A stretch of DNA of 50,695 nucleotides from Sphingomonas sp. LaA6.9 (GCF_022601895.1 NZ_JAKVIO010000031.1:1-50695); one strand, 5' to 3'. Counted from the first letter of the stretch, positions 1-7,988 are shown. The notes: generated by a model from the sequence alone, not told the origin. A program made the numbers and translations.

Positions 1-60
1 CAGGCCATGATCCTCGTCGCCATGGGCGGTAATCTGCTACGCCGGAACGCCCATCCCTGA
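1..60 (+). CDS. C-terminal end of an upstream gene (partial)
   Basis: The first 60 bases read without interruption in frame 1 and end in TGA at 58-60. They give the last 19 residues of a protein that starts to the left of the window, ending in LLRRNAHP. The piece is too short to assign to a family, and chance is not excluded. It runs towards the convergent PRC-barrel gene. Confidence 0.35.
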   Translation, partial: QAMILVAMGGNLLRRNAHP

Positions 61-100
61 TTTTCCAAACAGACTCTTAGGGCTTCAATGCGCCCCGGTA

Positions 101-130
101 TGTGTCCGCCGCACGCATGCGACGGACACA
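101..130. terminator. Hairpin between convergent genes
   Basis: TGTGTCCGCCG at 101-111 pairs with CGACGGACACA at 120-130, giving an 11-bp stem with one mismatch and an 8-base loop. It lies between the gene ending at 60 and the minus-strand gene ending at 174, where a bidirectional terminator is expected. There is no T-run on either side, so termination is inferred from position and stem only. Confidence 0.4.
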
Positions 131-173
131 TGCCAGTGAGGGCCTATTTCAGGGGGCAGTGCTCAGGCTCAAG

Positions 174-539
174 TCAATAGGGCCAGGGCACATTGTAATA
201 GCCATAGACCTGGCGGCCATAGGCGTCGTCATAGACCTGCTGCTGATCGGCGGAGTAGCGGGGCGCTTCCTTCAGAAAGTCCTTGTCGAGATCGATCACA
301 TAGCCGCTCTGATCGGGGTCATAGCGGAGCACGTCCCACGGCAATGGATAGTGATCCTGCCCCAGTCCGAACAGGCCACCAAAGGACAGCTCCGCATAGT
401 CGACCTTGCCGCTCAGCTTGTCGACCATGAACCGGCTTATCGTGCCGAGTTTCTCGCCTTCGCGATTATAGACCGCGGTACCCTCGACCTTGTCGGATGC
501 GATGGTGCGGCTTCCTTCCAGGGCTCTGAAATCAGTCAT
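174..539 (-). CDS. PRC-barrel domain protein
   Basis: This 121-aa protein resembles cytoplasmic PRC-barrel proteins, small beta-barrels found alone or in photosynthetic reaction centre H subunits. Residues 14-80 have the expected pattern: SDKVEGTAVYNREGEKLG, then a hydrophobic strand region reading VDYAELSFGGLFGLGQ, then YPLPWDVL. The C-terminus is rich in Tyr and Gln. There is no signal peptide. The gene follows the hemerythrin gene on the same strand with a 24-nt gap, so the two are probably cotranscribed. In sphingomonads such proteins often sit with general-stress genes, which fits this neighbourhood. The molecular role is unknown. Confidence 0.8.
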   Translation of the reverse strand: MTDFRALEGSRTIASDKVEGTAVYNREGEKLGTISRFMVDKLSGKVDYAELSFGGLFGLGQDHYPLPWDVLRYDPDQSGYVIDLDKDFLKEAPRYSADQQQVYDDAYGRQVYGYYNVPWPY

Positions 540-563
540 GTCGTCTCTCCTTCGGTCTGGGTG

Positions 564-1094
564 TCATGCAACCGGCGCGCCGTGCTGAAGTACTGCGCCC
601 GCGAACGAACGTGTGGTTGGCGTCGGCAGGCCCTCTGTCCGGAACTCGGCAAGCAGGGTCTGCTTGCGCGTTGCCAGCGCGTCTGCGAGCGCATTCATAT
701 CGATTCCCGCGGCGCGCGCCTGGGCGAACATCCCGTCGCCTGGACGCTCCTCCTCCTTCACATGGTGCCGGATCTCTTCGCAGAGCACGGTCATCTTGGC
801 GTCGCAAAAGGGATCGTCGACCCCTGCTTCAAGGAGTTCGGCGATCAGCACCTTGGCGCCATCATGCTCGACATAGGCTTCAGACAGGAGATCCCTGTCA
901 ATTCTTCCCTTAAGTACGGGGTAGAAGATTTCTTCCTCGATCGTCGCATGGATCATTAGTTCGGTGCAGATTTCCTGCACCAGCTCCTGTTTGCGGCGGT
1001 CGCTGCGCGCCTTGGTGAACTCGTCGAACAGGTGTTCCACCTTGCGGTGATCCTGTTTCAGAAGTGCAATCGCGTCGGGGTGCTTCGTGGCCAT
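564..1094 (-). CDS. Hemerythrin HHE-domain protein
   Basis: The 176-aa protein is a four-helix hemerythrin-like protein expected to bind a di-iron centre. Candidate ligands are His16 (in QDHRKVEHLF), His49 and Glu53 (in IHATIEEEIFYP), His77 (in VEHDGAK), and His111 and Glu115 (in HHVKEEE). The remaining 50 residues form a helix and a short tail. Proteins of this type are proposed to act in oxygen, NO or stress sensing; nothing here settles which. A purine-rich ribosome site (GGAGAG, plus-strand CTCTCC) lies just upstream of the ATG. The gene leads into the PRC-barrel gene on the same strand. Confidence 0.85.
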   Translation of the reverse strand: MATKHPDAIALLKQDHRKVEHLFDEFTKARSDRRKQELVQEICTELMIHATIEEEIFYPVLKGRIDRDLLSEAYVEHDGAKVLIAELLEAGVDDPFCDAKMTVLCEEIRHHVKEEERPGDGMFAQARAAGIDMNALADALATRKQTLLAEFRTEGLPTPTTRSFAGAVLQHGAPVA

Positions 1095-1335
1095 GTTTCT
1101 CTCCTTTCGGCTGGATGACCATTTGGTCGCCGGGTGTGGAGAGCTTCATTGCAGCGGCGTCATACTGCGCGGCGAATGCCTTCAGCCGTACTGCGACGAT
1201 GGCATCATCGGATCGCGCAGCGGCGTCTCGACACTGCTCGGCGCGAAACCGCAGCCATGTCTGCTGGGTCCCTCGTGGCCGTAAATGCTCGATGGGATAC
1301 GGCGAATGACCGGCGGGTGGCAGATGACGCAACAC
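910..1335 (-). CDS. Small helical protein, 3' part doubtful
   Basis: The frame from 1335 encodes a segment near residues 27-66 (LRFRAEQCRDAAARSDD, then VRLKAFAAQYDAAAM) with the same pattern of spaced Arg, Ala and Tyr as the small proteins at 1643, 3976 and 4139. The reading frame then runs 185 nt into the hemerythrin gene, where it looks like an out-of-frame shadow. I think the real gene ended near 1100 and lost its stop to an indel, or that it truly overlaps. The function is unknown. The start is a guess. Confidence 0.3.
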   Translation of the reverse strand: MLRHLPPAGHSPYPIEHLRPRGTQQTWLRFRAEQCRDAAARSDDAIVAVRLKAFAAQYDAAAMKLSTPGDQMVIQPKGEKHGHEAPRRDCTSETGSPQGGTPVRRVHQGAQRPPQTGAGAGNLHRTNDPCDDRGRNLLPRT

Positions 1336-1642
1336 AACTCTCCTTCCCTGCGCTCGTCGTCAACAACTTCGGGGGGGTGGCGAAGTTTCGCGCATCAGCC
1401 GGAGATTCGTACTGATCGAGGTTAAGTCGCGCCGAACAGCATGGCATGCGCAACTGGTCCATCCGTCGCAAATGTCCGAATCTTCGATTTGCGATTTGGC
1501 ATGATCTTCAATGACTTTGCTCACAAGGCCATAGGGCACACATAGCGTGCGGGATCAAAGGCGGGCGGTGAATCGTTCTTTTGATAACCGGCACGACAAG
1601 ACCGGCCATGAAACAGAGCCATTGGGGCAGCATGAGGCTGCA
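1336..1642. other. Intergenic stretch, no convincing gene
   Basis: About 300 bases between two divergent small genes. Short open frames exist on both strands but have no recognisable domain and no good ribosome site. A run of seven G lies near 1371-1377. I see no clear sigma-70 promoter, although both flanking genes need one here. Confidence 0.4.
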
Positions 1643-1939
1643 ATGAACGGGTCGCCCGATAACCGAGCCTATTATGCGCGCCGCGCGCGCGAAGAACGCC
1701 GGCTCGAGGAAACCAGCGCCGATATGTGCGCAAGGCATATCCATCGCCAACTCGCCGAGGAATATGAGCGCCGCGCCCGGCGGGACCGAGACGAGGCCGC
1801 CGGCTACGGCTTGCCGCCTGGCGAAACAGGCCGGGCACGTCTGAATACTCCGCCTGACCGGCGCGGCTTAGCATGCGGGAATGACTGCCATGTCTCTCAA
1901 GGAACCGATGATCCACGAAGACGCGTTGCCCGGCCATGA
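1643..1939 (+). CDS. Small Arg/Glu-rich helical protein
   Basis: The 98-aa frame from ATG 1643 begins MNGSPDNRAYYARRAREERR and continues with CARHIHRQLAEEYERRARRD. That is the Y-x3-A...H-x2-LA-x2-Y pattern of the tiny helical proteins at 3976 and 4139. I choose this ATG because the 32 codons upstream of it look non-coding. The last 40 residues have no helical pattern and overlap the beginning of the SDR gene by 50 nt, so the true C-terminus may be shorter with a frameshift. The family has no function I know of. Confidence 0.5.
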   Translation: MNGSPDNRAYYARRAREERRLEETSADMCARHIHRQLAEEYERRARRDRDEAAGYGLPPGETGRARLNTPPDRRGLACGNDCHVSQGTDDPRRRVARP

Positions 1940-1985
1940 GAGCCGGCTCGAACCCAGTCCCGACTGGGAGCCGCGCTATGCGGGC
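1890..1985 (+). pseudogene. Severed N-terminal extension of the following SDR
   Basis: The frame from ATG 1890 (a second ATG lies at 1881) reads MSLKEPMIHEDALPG, then ESRLEPSP, then RYAG. It matches the flexible N-terminal extension of YdaD/GSP39-type dehydrogenases, in which PG-x-ES-x-MNPSP leads into Y-x-G-AD-K-LKGK. The match stops at base 1985, and the homologous continuation ADRLKGK resumes in another frame at 1986-1987. Adding two bases (GC) after 1985 would restore one frame of about 283 codons. This is either a real 2-nt deletion or a sequencing error. Confidence 0.6.
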
Positions 1986-2739
1986 AGACCGGCTCAAGGG
2001 CAAGGTGGCGGTCATCACCGGGGCGGACAGCGGAATCGGCCGTGCCGTCGCCGCGCTTTATGCGCGCGAGGGCGCGGACATCGCGATCCTTTACCTGTGC
2101 GAGCATGACGACGCCGCGAAAACCATGAAGATCGTCGAGCGCGAAGGGTGCCAGGCGATCACGATCGCGGGTGATATCGGCGATCGACAATTCTGCGCCG
2201 AGGCGGTCAGGCAGGTCGTCGGCCGCTTCGGACGCATCGACATCCTCGTCAACAATGCCGGGGAGCAACATCCTGACAAGGATATCCGCGACATCACCGA
2301 GGAGCAGCTGCGTCGGACCTTTCAGACCAACATCTTCGGAATGTTCTTCCTGACGCAGGCCGCGCGCCCGCATCTTCACAAGGGCGCCGCGATCATCAAC
2401 TGCACCAGCGTGACAATGTACGAGGGCTCAGAGGAACTGCTCGACTATTCGAGCACCAAGGGTGCCATCACCGCGTTCACGCGCAGCCTGTCCGAAAATC
2501 TGGTTGGCGAGGGCATCCGCGTGAATGCCGTGGCGCCCGGACCGATCTGGACTCCGCTCAATCCCTGCGGCGGCGCGAGCCCGGAAAAGCTCGAACATTT
2601 TGGCGAAAAGACCCCGATGGGACGTGCGGGCCAGCCCAATAAGGTGGCGCCAAGCTTCCTTTTCCTTGCCTGCGAGGATGCGAGCTACATGTCAGGCCAG
2701 GTCCTGCACCCCAATGGCGGAACGATAGTCAACGGGTGA
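1978..2739 (+). CDS. SDR oxidoreductase, YdaD/GSP39-like
   Basis: A short-chain dehydrogenase of 253 aa if read from ATG 1978. The Rossmann motif is TGADSGIGRA (residues 14-23), followed by NNAGEQHP, the active-site YSSTKGA (Tyr and Lys) and the PGPIWTPL segment typical of the general-stress GSP39/YdaD group. The C-terminus reads LHPNGGT. The family reduces or oxidises small carbonyl or hydroxyl compounds with NAD(P); the substrate is unknown. The normal N-terminal extension is present just upstream in a different frame (see 1890-1985), so the intact ancestral gene probably began at 1890. The catalytic domain itself is undamaged and could still be made from 1978. Confidence 0.8.
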   Translation: MRADRLKGKVAVITGADSGIGRAVAALYAREGADIAILYLCEHDDAAKTMKIVEREGCQAITIAGDIGDRQFCAEAVRQVVGRFGRIDILVNNAGEQHPDKDIRDITEEQLRRTFQTNIFGMFFLTQAARPHLHKGAAIINCTSVTMYEGSEELLDYSSTKGAITAFTRSLSENLVGEGIRVNAVAPGPIWTPLNPCGGASPEKLEHFGEKTPMGRAGQPNKVAPSFLFLACEDASYMSGQVLHPNGGTIVNG

Positions 2740-2910
2740 GATTTCGGGCCGATGGTGTTCCCACAGCACTCATCCTTCCGGCACCTTGTGACGAACGGTT
2801 TCGCGCAATGTCGGCGTTGTGTCCAATATATCCTCCAGAACTATCGCATCCGCGCCAGGGTTGTTCCACGCATGACGTGACGAACCCGGTGACTGGAGGG
2901 CGACAAGCGC

Positions 2911-3555
2911 GTGGTCAGGGACAATAGCCTTACGATCGGTGTTGCTGGGACTGTTCGCGGTGAGCGTGATTGGCTAGGCGCTGACCGGGTGGCATTTCAA
3001 CAACGCCAAGTTGCATGAGCATCAGCCATCGACAATTGGCCTGACGCAGTTCATCAGCGACCCCCTGTTCCTTTCAAACGTGTTCGAGAAGTGGGAGAGC
3101 GAATTCCTGCAGATGTCTGCCTATGTCGTTCTGATCGCCGTGCTTTGCAGCGAGGATCGGCGAAAGCGCGCGATCTCGACGGACCGCTGCGCGACGCGGA
3201 TCTTGCCGCGCAGGCGCGGCGTCCGGGTGCACCTGCCATCCTTCGCGCCGGCGCATTATGGCGATGGGCCTATGCGCGGTCGCTCGGCATCACGCTCTTT
3301 CCTTTTCTTCCTGCTATCCTTCTTTCTGCACTGGACCTACAGCACGGCCGATGCGGCCGCCGACGCAGTGCGGCACGGCGCCGAACCCCGGTCTGCCTAT
3401 CTCTTGTCCTCCCGACCCTGGTTCGAATCATTTCAGAACTGGCAGAGCGAGTTGCTCTCGACCGCTGTGCTGGTCGTGCTTCAATCTATCTGAGGCAGCG
3501 CGAGTCCCCGGAATCCAAGCCGGTGGCCGCGCCGCACGCGCAGACCCGAGTCTGA
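2911..3555 (+). pseudogene. Broken gene for a small multi-TM protein (DUF6766-like)
   Basis: Pieces of one protein can be read across two frames: VVRDNSLTI near 2911; LLGLFAVSVIG, an in-frame TAG at 2975-2977, then ALTGWHFNNA; DPLFLSNVFEKWESEFLQM to about 3150; a switch to QRGSAKARD and YARSLGITLF; a switch back near 3305 to FFLHWTYSTADAA and WFESFQNWQSELLSTA; and a last switch near 3485 to YLRQRESPESKPVA. The order and the repeated F(E/Q)-x-W-(E/Q)-S-E motif match a two-repeat membrane protein I remember as DUF6766. At least four frameshifts and one stop make it a pseudogene. A GGAGGG ribosome site remains near 2896. Confidence 0.7.
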
Positions 3556-3975
3556 GTTGACCGCGCGTAGCAAGAGTGCCGCTACACCAGGGCCGGCGCG
3601 AAGCGCACCGTCATCCGGAAGCGGCAGGCGTGGCGGCGGCCTCCGAGGCCTAGTCTCAGGCCTATCATTTTCCTGATCGAACGGCTTAGGAACGGCCGGC
3701 ATCAGTCGACGGCTGATTTGCTTTCATCGGCTGCGGCGAAATACGCCAGATAATCGGCGTGAGCCTTCTTCAGGGATGGACGGTCGGTTAGTCGCTGAAG
3801 ATTCTAATCTCGATCAATACGATTCCGGTCCGAGCGTCGGAACCCGCCCGTTTGCGTGTTGGTTTAACGCGATGGCGAGGCGCCCAAGCCTGGCAGCCTT
3901 TCCGGCATAGTCAGCCTCTGGCCGCGTCTCGCCACCGATAAGCGAGGAAGTGCATTTGAGGACGGAGGTGCCACA
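3556..3975. other. Intergenic region with a possible gene remnant and promoter
   Basis: No complete gene is seen. On the minus strand a short open piece ending in TGA at 3702-3704 reads LKKAHADYLAYFAAADE in its last 30 codons and is preceded by an in-frame TAG. It looks like the tail of a decayed gene. On the plus strand a GGAAC/GGTT pair at 3839-3864 may be a stress promoter for the two small genes that follow. Confidence 0.4.
3839..3864 (+). promoter_or_regulatory. Possible EcfG (general stress sigma) promoter
   Basis: GGAAC at 3839-3843 and GGTT at 3861-3864 are separated by 17 bases. This resembles the alphaproteobacterial EcfG pattern GGAAC-N16/17-(C)GTT. It lies about 110 bases upstream of ATG 3976. 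The -10 is imperfect and no equivalent was found in front of the other stress-type genes here. Confidence 0.3.
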
Positions 3976-4155
3976 ATGTCGTCGCAGGGTCATCGAGAGT
4001 ATTTCTTGAAGCGGGCCCAAGAATGCAAGGAGATGGCACAAAGGTCCATCGATACGAGCGTACGAAAGCTCCATCTCAAATTTGCGAGGCATTACGCCGT
4101 CGCTGCGGACGCCGAAAACAGGTCCACTGGAGGCAGTGATGTTTCAACCCGATAG
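3976..4155 (+). CDS. 59-aa small helical protein
   Basis: A short gene with a very good ribosome site (GGAGG about 8 bases before the ATG). The protein contains YFLKRAQECKEMAQ and VRKLHLKFARHYAVAADAE, the same helix-loop-helix pattern as the proteins at 1643 and 4139. It is soluble, with no signal peptide and no known domain. Its last 17 bases overlap the next gene, so the two are probably translationally coupled. The function is unknown. Confidence 0.7.
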   Translation: MSSQGHREYFLKRAQECKEMAQRSIDTSVRKLHLKFARHYAVAADAENRSTGGSDVSTR

Positions 4156-4372
4156 CGAGCCGAGCAGAGCGGCCCATTTCTATGCGGACCAGGCCCTGAT
4201 CAATCTCAACATTGCGCGTGAAGCTTCGCTCGGCAACGTGCGCCAGCGACACGTCATCGCGGCGAAACGCTTCATGGCATTGGCGCGCATTGCCCTGGCC
4301 ACGGACAGGCATCGCGGGTCGAAAAATAGGTGCGCGCAGGCAATCAGCACGGACGACCAGAGGGCCAGTTGA
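4139..4372 (+). CDS. 77-aa small helical protein
   Basis: The ATG at 4139 follows a GGAGG ribosome site lying inside the end of the previous small gene. The sequence includes AAHFYADQALINLNIAREAS and VRQRHVIAAKRFMALARIAL, again the spaced Ala/Arg/Tyr/His pattern of this local family. The tail is polar and probably disordered. No enzyme motif or membrane segment is visible. The 17-nt overlap with the upstream gene suggests both proteins are made together, possibly as partners; that is inference. Confidence 0.65.
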   Translation: MFQPDSEPSRAAHFYADQALINLNIAREASLGNVRQRHVIAAKRFMALARIALATDRHRGSKNRCAQAISTDDQRAS

Positions 4373-4548
4373 AATCTACACGGGACGTGGCGAAACCCAC
4401 CGCCCTCTTTGCAGGTGTGGCCGTCACCGGAGCTGCTTTGCATCACCAATTGGGGTCCGCGTTGCCTGTGGTCCTAGAGCGCTGGGGCCTTGGCAACCTC
4501 GACCCTCCGGTCGCGTTGCCTTCAGGGCGAGGGGTAAGGAGATCCGAC

Positions 4549-4851
4549 ATGCCTCGTGGTGACAAGAGCAGCTACACCGACAAGCAGAAGCGCAAGGCCG
4601 AGCACATCGAGGAAGGCTATGAGAAGCGCGGTGTCTCTCAGAAAGAGGCGGAGCGCAGGGCCTGGGCGACGGTCAACAAGGAATCGGGCGGCGGCAACAA
4701 ATCAGGCTCCGGTCGGGGCAAGAAGGAGAGTCACGAATCATCGCGGCGCGGAGGGCGCAAGGGCCGTGCCGCCGCCGCCCGCAGTGCCGCCGATCGATCC
4801 GCTGCGGCAAAGAAGGGGTGGGAAACGCGACGCAGGCGCGGCAACGCGTGA
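4549..4851 (+). CDS. Small basic protein, 'plasmid stabilization' type
   Basis: The 100-aa protein starts MPRGDKSSYTDKQKRKAEHI and contains SQKEAERRAWATVNKESGGG, typical of short proteins usually annotated as plasmid stabilization proteins. That name is historical; the role is not established. The second half is a very basic Lys/Arg/Ala/Ser tail ending KKGWETRRRRG, like histone-H1-type nucleic-acid-binding tails. ATG 4549 is chosen because of the AAGGAG site eight bases upstream; the longer open frame before it looks non-coding. Its stop overlaps the GTG of cinA. Confidence 0.75.
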   Translation: MPRGDKSSYTDKQKRKAEHIEEGYEKRGVSQKEAERRAWATVNKESGGGNKSGSGRGKKESHESSRRGGRKGRAAAARSAADRSAAAKKGWETRRRRGNA

Positions 4852-5375
4852 CGGGACAGACAAGCGCATCGGCGTTGGTTGAGCAGATCGACTCCAAGGC
4901 GCTGGAGGAATTGGCCGCCAAGGTTCTCCGCGAGGCCTGTGCCCGTGAGTGGACGGTCGCTACCTGCGAGAGCTGTACCGGCGGACTTCTCGCATCGCTC
5001 CTCACGGATGTCGAAGGGCTGTCCCACGCCTTCGAGCGGGGCGTGGTGGCCTATACCGATCGCGCCAAGGCGGAACTTCTCGATGTGCCACCCGAGTTCA
5101 TAGCCGACCATGGCGCAGTTTCATCCCCCATGGCCGAAGCAATGGCAAAGGGCATGCTGCTGCGTTCGCAGGCCGACCTGGCGGTCGCGGTGACCGGATT
5201 TGCGGGCCCTGCCGGGCCCGATGATGAACCAGGGCTCGTCTACGTAGCAGCCGCGGGGCCTCGCGCTACCAATATTCGCGAGCTTCACCTCGGCGATATA
5301 GGAAGGAGCGCGGTCCGAAATCGAGCCGCCTTCGACGCGCTCACCATGCTCTTGCACTTGCTCGACTGTCGCTAA
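4848..5375 (+). CDS. CinA C-terminal domain protein (nicotinamide-nucleotide amidohydrolase)
   Basis: The 175-aa protein is a stand-alone CinA C-terminal domain (PncC-like), which deamidates NMN to nicotinate mononucleotide in pyridine-nucleotide recycling. Key motifs are ATCESCTGGLLAS, GVVAYTDRAK, HGAVSSPMAEAMA and VAVTGFAGPAGPDDEPG. The C-terminal RNRAAFDALTMLL matches the family's final helix. The GTG at 4848 gives a 4-base overlap with the upstream stop; another GTG at 4818 is possible but too close to its purine-rich site. In sphingomonads such copies are often found in stress clusters, distinct from the full-length competence-associated CinA. Confidence 0.85.
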   Translation: MTGQTSASALVEQIDSKALEELAAKVLREACAREWTVATCESCTGGLLASLLTDVEGLSHAFERGVVAYTDRAKAELLDVPPEFIADHGAVSSPMAEAMAKGMLLRSQADLAVAVTGFAGPAGPDDEPGLVYVAAAGPRATNIRELHLGDIGRSAVRNRAAFDALTMLLHLLDCR

Positions 5376-5876
5376 TACTCTCGCCGCGAGGCAAGCCCGT
5401 CTTTGACCTGCGCAAAAAGCAAAGCGGCTCCTCACCCCCCAAAACGACGGCGAGGTCCTCATGAACGAAGCGCCGGTTGCGGGAAGCGAAATTGGCGGAC
5501 TTGACGGCAGACTTGGCGGGGTCCCCGGGCGAATCTGATTGTTGTTATGCAACAGGCAACTTCGCGCACGATCTAAGCTATGCTGACGCTCGCGACCGAT
5601 TCCCAGAACCTGCAGTTGGCAGACCCCGCGCCGGGTCCGCCGCACCTTCCTCAAGCGGCCCAGCCAATCCGTCCTAATGCGTGCTCTCGCGCGAACATTA
5701 CCTCCAAAATTTCCGGCAGAGATGCCTCTCACCCATTGGAAAATGGCCGACACATTTTGGAAATCGACCCTCACAAATTTGAGAGAAAAATGTCCAATCA
5801 GGACAAATATGTCCTCAATGGGTTGCAAATTCGGGTGACGTAGCCGATGGTCGGTGCGAGAAACGGGGGCCACATC
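5376..5876. other. Intergenic region before the beta-lactamase-like gene
   Basis: About 500 bases without a convincing gene. A 25-codon frame at 5461-5538 is open but unsupported. The part from 5700 to 5830 is noticeably richer in A/T than the surroundings and likely holds the promoter of the following gene. I could not choose a particular -35/-10 pair. Confidence 0.4.
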
Positions 5877-7421
5877 ATGATCTCAATCGCGCGACTGCAG
5901 CATGTCATCCTGATCACCACGGCATTGGCCCTGCTCGCCAGCCGGACCTTCGCCCAGCCCCCCGTCGAGGGGCCCACCCGGACGCCCGCAGCATCGCCCA
6001 CTACCGCGGCCGCGCTCGAGGGGCTCGATGCCTATATCGAGAACGCCCGGCAGTCGTGGCAGATGCCCGGCCTCTCCGTCGCCATCGTCAAGGATGACAA
6101 GGTCGTCTATTCCAAGGGCTTTGGCGTCCGCGAGGAAGGCAAGCCAGGCAAGGTTGATGCCGATACGGTCTTCGCGATCGGATCCGCCACCAAGGCATTC
6201 ACCGCAGCGGCGCTCGGCATGCTGGTCGATGAAAAGAAGATCGGCTGGGACGGCGCGGTGCACGATTATATGCCGTCGTTCGAGCTCCACGATCCGTATG
6301 TCACCCGCCAGGCGACGGTGCGCGACCTGCTGTCGCACCGCACCGGCGTCGTCACCAATGCCGGGCTCTGGTACGGATCGGGCTTCGATCGCAAGGAAAT
6401 CATCCGGCGGCTGCGCTTCCAGACTGAGGCGCTCGGCTTCCGCAATCAGTTCCAGTATCAGAACGAGATGTTCATTGTCGCGGGCGAGGTGGTCTCCGAG
6501 GTCGCCGGCACCAGCTATGACCGGTTCATCGCCGACCGTATCTTCGAACCGCTCGGCATGCACCGCACCAATACCAGCATCACCGATCTCAAGGGACTGG
6601 CCAATGTCGCGACCCCGCACGCGCTGGTCGAGGGCAGGATAGTGCCAATCGATTATCGCTTGATCGATAATGTCGGCGGCGCCGGTGTGATCAATTCCAG
6701 CGCGCGCGACATGGCGCAGTGGGTGCGCCTGCAACTCGGCGGGGGTACGTTCGAGGGCAAGCAGCTGATCGCGCCCGCGACCCTGGCAGAGATGCATACC
6801 GGCCAGATCGTCCCGCGCGGCGGCTCCGGCGCGCCCTTCAAGTTCAGCGAATACGGCCTGGGCTGGGGCGTGCAGGAATATCGCGGACAGAAGGTTGTCC
6901 AGCATTCCGGCGGAATCGACGGGATGCAGAGCATCGTCGCGATGATGCCCGAAAAGAAGCTGGGCGTGGTCGTGCTGACCAACAGCATGCCATCCGCGCT
7001 GACCGTCGCCGTCGAACTGCGGGTGCTGGACGCCTTTCTCGGTGGCCCCGTGACCGATCACAGCGCCGTCCTGAAGAAGGCGCGCGACGACGCGGCCCGG
7101 ATCGCACGCGAAAAGGCGGCGGCAACCCCGCCCCTGGCGACGGCGGCACCCACCAGGCTGCCGCTCGACCGCTATGCCGACACCTATTCGAGCGACCTGC
7201 TCGGCGACGTCACGATCACGCTGGCCGACGGCAAGCTGGCGCTCGCGCGCCCGGCGGCGTCGGCGGTGCTCGATCATGACCGCAACGACATGTTCAAGGC
7301 GCGGTGGAAGAGCCTGGGCCAGACGAGCATTATCGGCCAGACCCCGGTGGGTTTCACCTTCGCGCCGGACGGAAAGATCGCCACGCTGGAGCTCGGCGGC
7401 GACAAATTCAAACGCAAATAG
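5877..7421 (+). CDS. Exported serine beta-lactamase/esterase-family protein
   Basis: A 514-aa class C beta-lactamase-fold protein (Pfam Beta-lactamase family; related to AmpC, EstB and DD-peptidases). A signal peptide covers about residues 1-26, ending ASRTFA. Active-site motifs are all present: SxxK as Ser103-Ala-Thr-Lys106, YxN as Tyr194-Gln-Asn196, and HSG at 343-345. The C-terminal 90 residues form a small beta domain like DUF3471. Long proteins of this kind are usually esterases or peptidases rather than antibiotic resistance enzymes. ATG 5877 is chosen over 5847 because it begins the signal peptide and follows a GGGGG site. It stands alone, with long gaps on both sides. Confidence 0.85.
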   Translation: MISIARLQHVILITTALALLASRTFAQPPVEGPTRTPAASPTTAAALEGLDAYIENARQSWQMPGLSVAIVKDDKVVYSKGFGVREEGKPGKVDADTVFAIGSATKAFTAAALGMLVDEKKIGWDGAVHDYMPSFELHDPYVTRQATVRDLLSHRTGVVTNAGLWYGSGFDRKEIIRRLRFQTEALGFRNQFQYQNEMFIVAGEVVSEVAGTSYDRFIADRIFEPLGMHRTNTSITDLKGLANVATPHALVEGRIVPIDYRLIDNVGGAGVINSSARDMAQWVRLQLGGGTFEGKQLIAPATLAEMHTGQIVPRGGSGAPFKFSEYGLGWGVQEYRGQKVVQHSGGIDGMQSIVAMMPEKKLGVVVLTNSMPSALTVAVELRVLDAFLGGPVTDHSAVLKKARDDAARIAREKAAATPPLATAAPTRLPLDRYADTYSSDLLGDVTITLADGKLALARPAASAVLDHDRNDMFKARWKSLGQTSIIGQTPVGFTFAPDGKIATLELGGDKFKRK

Positions 7422-7988
7422 GCGTGCGCGACCGGCTCCACCCTCCAAGAGGTCCCGGGCACGGTACACCATTAGCGGACAACAATCGTGCAGGTTAAGT
7501 CGTGCTTCGTGACCCGAATGTAGGTCCGCTTTGCGTTAGCAGAATCGACGCGCTCAACATCTGATTTGTCGGCGGATACGGACTTTATGAATTGACCGAA
7601 TCTTCGACAATGATGCGCCCGTCCCACCGAAAGAAATGGCCTGCCTGCTTTATCGCATCTGCGTAGGCGGGTGTAAGGAACACGAAACCGATCGGACGAC
7701 CAGTAGCGCCCGGGAGAGGCGCGGACCACCGGAGCGGTCGCAAAGGCTCCGCGCGGTGGTCCGCACCTGTAACAGTTAAAGCCAGCGGAGTTGGGCTCGC
7801 CGGCAATGGCAAAACAACCGTGCCGCGATGATTGGCATGAGAACCATAGGGACCGGCGCGCAATAAGAAGGCATGCAACGATTTCATGGTCAAAGCCATG
7901 CATGGCCGCCTACGCATGCTCGAACCGGGGTTGGCCGAGCCTTGACACAGTCTGGCTCATCCATCCTAGCACGGTGGATAGCGCCGCA
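7422..7988. other. Intergenic region with a degraded-looking minus-strand frame
   Basis: A 567-base gap. On the minus strand a frame (7585-7917) ends in GFVFLTPAYADAIKQAGHFF then WDGRIIVEDS, which looks protein-like, while its N-terminal half does not. It may be the tail of a decayed gene. The long inverted repeat at 7721-7764 lies inside it. No function can be given. Confidence 0.35.
7721..7764. repeat. Inverted repeat, 11-bp perfect arms
   Basis: GCGGACCACCG at 7721-7731 is the exact reverse complement of CGGTGGTCCGC at 7754-7764. Directly inside, GAGC and GCTC can extend the stem after a four-base bulge. There is no T-run. It could be a structured RNA element, a REP-like palindrome or a terminator for the kinase operon, whose last stop is at 7989 on the minus strand. 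Confidence 0.55.

Noticed and set aside
2736-2927. Small plus-strand frame (63 codons) after the SDR gene
   Set aside because: No domain, no ribosome site, poor codon pattern; probably chance.
5883-7472. 529-codon minus-strand frame opposite the beta-lactamase-like gene
   Set aside because: Antisense to an intact exported enzyme with all motifs; no ribosome site or homology pattern.
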